Origin: Paraburkholderia bannensis NBRC 103871
GTDB taxonomy: Bacteria > Pseudomonadota > Gammaproteobacteria > Burkholderiales > Burkholderiaceae
Assembly (NCBI RefSeq): GCF_000685015.1
Contig: NZ_BAYA01000050.1
Span: forward strand, 1 to 38,649
Direction of reading: 5' to 3'
Length of the DNA: 38,649 bases
The position numbers were made by a program, and so were the translations under genes. Positions 35,458-38,649 of the stretch are shown piece by piece; position 1 is the stretch's first letter, and every line of letters starts with the position of its first letter. A model generated the notes under the pieces. The model was given only the letters and a program-made list of their open reading frames with translations. It was not told the origin of the DNA and did no database searches.

Positions 35458-36308
35458 TTAGTTGCCGTGTTCTTCAAGTCTGGCTGCCCGTACCACAATC
35501 GGCATCACGATAATCAGCTTGCGCTGGGCGGCCTGCAGGCCAAACCGCGACATAAGGAAATGGGCGCATCTATGCTGCCCGTCTGGCATCTGCCTCATCG
35601 ATCCACACGGCGTGCCCCACCAGATAGCGGTCGTAGCGCTTTTCGATCTGCTGAAGGCGCTCGTTACGCTTGCGCAGCCCAAGTCCTGCGAATACGCACA
35701 ACGCTGTACCGCAGGGCCGTTCATGGGCCACATGGCTCTATTCAATGGACAGATATAACAGCACCTTCACGACATAGTAAACGGCTTTCCCCGCACCCTC
35801 GTTCAGTGGAATGCTGGTGTTACTGACGGACAGCGAGATTTCATCCGGTGCCATACTCAGGAATCGGTGGCCCGATTCGCTATCGCGCTGCAGCTTCAAT
35901 TCGTGATAACGGATCTTGCCTTCACCATCTTCTTGACCGCGCTGCCCACACAGGAACGTCAGCCATTGCTGCGTGAGATGCGCGTGTTCGGCGTGCGCGA
36001 ATACCTGTACATCAGTGAAGGAACGATCCAGGTAGGGAACGGCCCTCCAGCGTGACCTGTATCGAAGTCGAGTGTGCAATGCCGATGAAGAAAGTGTTCA
36101 ATGTGCTTCTTCAGTTCCAGCGGCGCATAGGACGGATCGGCCGCACAGGCCAACATTTCCGCGCCGTCGCCGCCCGAGAGGCGAAAAGCCGCCGCCCAGG
36201 CCTGGACGGCACCCGCTGCGCGGTAAGGTACCGGGGCGGGTAGGAATTAAATTCATCGGAATTGACTTTAAGGCTTTGGCGTAAAGCCAATTGAATCGCC
36301 ATATCCAA
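35458..36308 (-). pseudogene. Multiply frameshifted remnant of an unknown gene
   Basis: Protein-like segments occur in different minus-strand frames in an order that reads as one decayed gene. Segment one (about 36308-36235) reads QLALRQSLKVNSDEFNSY. Segment two (about 36235-36080) reads CAADPSYAPLELKKHIEHF. Segment three (about 36050-35740) has the hydrophilic HAHLTQQWLTFLCGQRGQ, MAPDEISLSVSNTSIP and a hydrophobic KAVYYVVKVLLYLSIE end. Segment four (about 35740-35600) has LGLRKRNERLQQIEKRYDRY. Segment five (to 35458) ends VVRAARLEEHGN. No frame spans more than about 340 bp and stops interrupt each. I suspect an accessory of a type VI secretion effector module because of the adjacent PAAR remnant and Rhs gene, but the family is not recognised. 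Confidence 0.5.
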
Positions 36309-36410
36309 ATCTGAATGCCTGAGCGCCTTGGGTCGCTGGGGGCTTTGCGCAAGAGTACGGTCTCGTAAGTGATCGCCGGTGGCGCGCTTAGTGAAGTGCG
36401 CTGCCTCGGA

Positions 36411-36670
36411 TTACACAGTTGGGCCACCGCCAGCAACGACGAGCGTGGCACCGCGCGAGGTCGAACTGGTGTGGCGGGCAATCTGCCGGCCATTAATCGT
36501 GCCCAGGCCCCCGCTTGTGATTAGGGCGAGGCTGTCCATGGCGCACGTCACCATGTCACCTACGCGGGCGGCAGGGATGCCGCCAATCGTGACGCAGAGA
36601 GAGGCGGTCGAGACGAGACTGCGCCGCCGTGAGTGGAGCAGTTTCCAGGGGTTGCGGCGGAGGCTGGCAT
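36411..36670 (-). pseudogene. Frameshifted PAAR-domain gene
   Basis: On the minus strand an ATG at 36670 opens MPASAATPGNCSTHGGAVSS, the usual PAAR beginning with a 'THGG' turn. The reading frame then shifts, and the next frame (to the TAA at 36411) continues VTIGGIPAARVGDMVTC, ending with ING-x-x-IAR and a terminal VVAGGGPTV. That is the normal PAAR order: THGG, 'GG-PAARVGD', 'INGxxxAR'. The total length, 260 nt, is not a multiple of three, and one insertion or deletion near 36605-36615 explains the shift. PAAR proteins sharpen the VgrG spike of type VI secretion and carry effectors. The remnant starts 22 nt after the predicted immunity gene. Confidence 0.72.
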
Positions 36671-36692
36671 AGTAATTAATTTGATATTAGAT

Positions 36693-37256
36693 TTAAAAAT
36701 CACCGTCACCACATCGCTGATGGGATTTTATTGCCGCAATTAATTCGGCTCTCAATATTGAAATTTCTTTTACTGAATTACAAACTTGATTTATTGAGAC
36801 ACCATCAAAGAGATGTTGATTATTTTCCACTCCAGAATTAAACTCTGCTGCGCACTCTTTTTTCGCGTCAATCGCCTTCATGGATTTTAATTCAGATAAA
36901 ACCACCCTCCCCTTTGAAAGAATGTAGCAAACATAGTTTTCCGATAATGCGCCGTCCATGCGAAACCGCGAGACCGATACCAGCGCGTGAATAGATGCAA
37001 TAGATTTCTTTGCTCCGATAAGCGCCAAACCTAAGTCGGCCCGATCATCGCTGCAAGCAAATTGATTTGATTCGCAAGCACGTTGTCCATAATCGCTGAC
37101 AGTAGCAACCCTAGACCAAAATAGTGCACTTTCCGCCATTCTTATTTCCCGCTCGTCTCGATTCAGTACGCCATTTTCTTTTGCAAAAGAAATTAGAGAA
37201 TTTAAAAAAAATAATATGCAAATTATCAGCCTAGTTGCAATTCTCAAATAATTCAC
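36693..37256 (-). CDS. Secreted small protein, predicted periplasmic immunity to the Rhs toxin
   Basis: 187 residues, markedly AT-rich compared with the surrounding DNA. The GTG start at 37256 overlaps the Rhs stop (GTGA) and has a GGAG ribosome-binding site inside the toxin gene. The N-terminus is a clear Sec signal peptide (hydrophobic ATRLIICILFFLNSLISFA, cleavage near residue 25); no further transmembrane segments are present. The mature part is helical-looking with six cysteines (in ACES, FACS, YVCY, KECA, QVCN, RCGD) that can form disulfides in the periplasm. Immunity to the neighbouring toxin is inferred from position, size, and a location matching a cell-wall target. I recognise no family. 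Confidence 0.7.
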   Translation of the reverse strand: MNYLRIATRLIICILFFLNSLISFAKENGVLNRDEREIRMAESALFWSRVATVSDYGQRACESNQFACSDDRADLGLALIGAKKSIASIHALVSVSRFRMDGALSENYVCYILSKGRVVLSELKSMKAIDAKKECAAEFNSGVENNQHLFDGVSINQVCNSVKEISILRAELIAAIKSHQRCGDGDF

Positions 37257-38649
37257 GGTGTAATCTCCAGCGTGCTATCCGGCTCAGCGTCAAGGAGGTG
37301 ATTGAGTGATTGCATAGCAGGGGAAGATCCGGTGATGCACCCTTCCGAACAGAACTGTGGACCAAGTGATGGCCCAAAGGCGTTAAGACAGCTATGCGTC
37401 AAGAATCCGCCTCGCCCATAGGTGTTCGTTCCCGATTGCGGTACAAGTCTACGGCCATTTGGCTTGCTATTCGCTGCACCAGGCCCGGTGATATTCCATT
37501 TCCAGTTCCCAGTCGGAATCGGGCCGCGATTAGCGTTGGTTATACATTGGGGGTTATTTTTACATTGCATTCCTGCGCCGTTGTTTCCCGAGGCGACAGG
37601 TATGTCTACCGGAGTATGTTGCGGGTCGCTTGGGGTGCAGCGTAGTCGCCCCGCAGTTATGTTGTAAGAACATGAAGCCAGACCAAGAGAATCAACATAT
37701 TGCGTGGGCGCTAAATTGGCATATGCATAGAGATGCAATCCGCCTTTCAGGCCAATCGGATCCTGGTTGACATATCTCCCCGCCTGCGGATCGTAGTACC
37801 GGAAGCGGTTGTAGTGCAGCCCGCTTTCCGCATCAAAGTACTGACCGGGGAAACGGAGCGGATTGTCGATCTCGTGCTTCAGATAGTGCCGTGTCTTGCC
37901 GTAGGCGCTCAGGTCAGCCGCCCATACAATCTCCCGCTTTTCGTCGTACACCTCCTGCGGCGTGCCCAGGTGGTCGGTGGCGTAATGGTACGCCTTCGCG
38001 CCGTCGAGCTTCGTCATCGGTCCTGCATGATTCGGGTGAGGTATATAGGTGACCGGCTTCGCCTTGTCCGTGCGGATCTCCTGCGCCATCCAGTCCCCGT
38101 CCCAAACGAACAGCGTCATTACGTTTCTTCCATTCGCGTCCGTGTAATGCTTGGCCGTACGCCGTCCCATCGCGTCGTACTCGTAGCGGCTCGCCCCGCC
38201 GTTCGCGTGCTCGATGCCCCGGAGCTGGTGGGCGCCATCGTAGCGGTAGCGTGTGGTCAGCGCCTCGGACGCACCGAACGCGGGAACCGTGACCGCCGTG
38301 CAGTTGCCGTGCCCGTCGTAGGTGTACTGCGGCACCGCGTCCACCGGATGCTCAGGCGTCACGAGAGACAGCAGCCGGTCGCCGCGCACCTTGCCCACGT
38401 GCGTCACCTTGCCTTGCCCCACGGCCAGCAGGTTCCCCGCCGGATCGTAGGCGAATGTCTCACTGGCACGCCCCGCATTCACCGCTGTCAGGCGAGACGC
38501 CGGATCGTACTGGTAGGCACGGCTGTCGCGCATCGCATCGTGCAGCGCCGTGATCTGCCCCGCGCGGTCATGTTCCCAGCTTCGCCACACCTTCGCCGCT
38601 TCGGCAGCCTGGCCCCGGCTGTCCAGACCCTGCCAGCCATGTGATGCCC
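37253..38649 (-). CDS. Rhs-repeat protein with C-terminal Tlde1/DUF2778-like toxin (5' end outside window)
   Basis: The frame is open to the right edge; a GTG at 38590 is internal. The visible 464 codons begin with YD/RHS repeats (YDPASRLTAVNAGRASETFAYD, YRYDGAHQLRGIE, RYEYDAMGRRTAKHY) and the Rhs core ending (LRFPGQYFDAESGLHYNRFRYYDP, then YVNQDPIGLKGG and DSLGLA). After DSLGLA the last 140 residues (37256-37675) leave the conserved core. They carry GPIPTGNW, R-LVPQSGT, GRGGFLTH and CSEGCI, the DUF2778/Tlde1 layout with catalytic His (FLTH) and Cys (SEGC). Tlde1 enzymes of known families are type VI effectors with L,D-transpeptidase/carboxypeptidase activity on peptidoglycan. The polymorphic tail follows the usual Rhs rule: constant core, variable toxin, immunity gene next. 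Confidence 0.85.
   Translation of the reverse strand, partial: ASHGWQGLDSRGQAAEAAKVWRSWEHDRAGQITALHDAMRDSRAYQYDPASRLTAVNAGRASETFAYDPAGNLLAVGQGKVTHVGKVRGDRLLSLVTPEHPVDAVPQYTYDGHGNCTAVTVPAFGASEALTTRYRYDGAHQLRGIEHANGGASRYEYDAMGRRTAKHYTDANGRNVMTLFVWDGDWMAQEIRTDKAKPVTYIPHPNHAGPMTKLDGAKAYHYATDHLGTPQEVYDEKREIVWAADLSAYGKTRHYLKHEIDNPLRFPGQYFDAESGLHYNRFRYYDPQAGRYVNQDPIGLKGGLHLYAYANLAPTQYVDSLGLASCSYNITAGRLRCTPSDPQHTPVDIPVASGNNGAGMQCKNNPQCITNANRGPIPTGNWKWNITGPGAANSKPNGRRLVPQSGTNTYGRGGFLTHSCLNAFGPSLGPQFCSEGCITGSSPAMQSLNHLLDAEPDSTLEITP

Noticed and set aside
1..38649. CRISPR arrays, complete insertion sequences, prophage
   Set aside because: No array of spaced direct repeats, no transposase or integrase frame with family motifs, and no phage structural genes were seen.
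35377..38649. A tRNA-derived attachment repeat closing the island
   Set aside because: No second copy of the tRNA-Ser 3' end is present to the right of the gene inside the window; the far end would lie beyond it.

Overview
The window is high-GC DNA from a beta-proteobacterium, most likely Burkholderiaceae (Paraburkholderia, Burkholderia or Caballeronia type). The basis is the dense GC-rich coding with long shadow frames, a Burkholderia-type trimeric porin, a DUF3331 protein, the ArgP/LysE pair, a lutABC operon and Rhs-type secretion genes. No similarity search was run, so family names rest on motifs and recalled family features.

Layout. 1-2022: the end of a PRC-barrel protein and an MFS transporter, closed by a strong terminator. 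2.5-3.0 kb: a DUF3331 protein flanked by gene-poor DNA. 3.8-5.4 kb: divergent argP and a LysE/ArgO exporter. 5.4-7.5 kb: an exported protein of unknown function and wecB. 7.7-11.5 kb: a zinc-ribbon membrane protein, then a di-heme cytochrome c peroxidase with a lipoprotein phosphoesterase. 11.8-13.9 kb: a NYN nuclease-like/OST-HTH protein with a basic tail, and a small protein with an exactly 12-residue-spaced PFG repeat. 13.9-17.0 kb: a bestrophin-like membrane protein and a CPA1 antiporter. 17.0-19.8 kb: lutABC for L-lactate oxidation. 19.9-21.1 kb: a porin.

21.3-28.8 kb is a coherent amine-catabolism block: APC permease, AraC-type regulator, copper/TPQ amine oxidase, an unidentified membrane protein, and a phenylacetaldehyde-type dehydrogenase. 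A 28-bp site, 23 of 28 positions identical, with two TGGCGC half-sites 21 bp apart, lies upstream of both the permease and the amine oxidase. It is a strong candidate operator for the AraC regulator and ties the block into one regulon.

28.9-35.1 kb holds housekeeping and regulatory genes: an SDR, crcB, cfa, a HIT hydrolase, and a large MalT-type LuxR regulator carrying an in-frame minisatellite. A tRNA-Ser(GGA) with its own promoter and terminator follows. Beyond it, 35.4-38.6 kb is an accessory, partly decayed polymorphic-toxin region: an Rhs protein running off the right edge with a C-terminal Tlde1/DUF2778-like L,D-transpeptidase toxin, an overlapping AT-rich gene for a small secreted protein (the predicted periplasmic immunity protein), a frameshifted PAAR remnant, and a multiply frameshifted unknown gene. 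The Rhs toxin/immunity pair and the AraC regulon site are the most rewarding things here.
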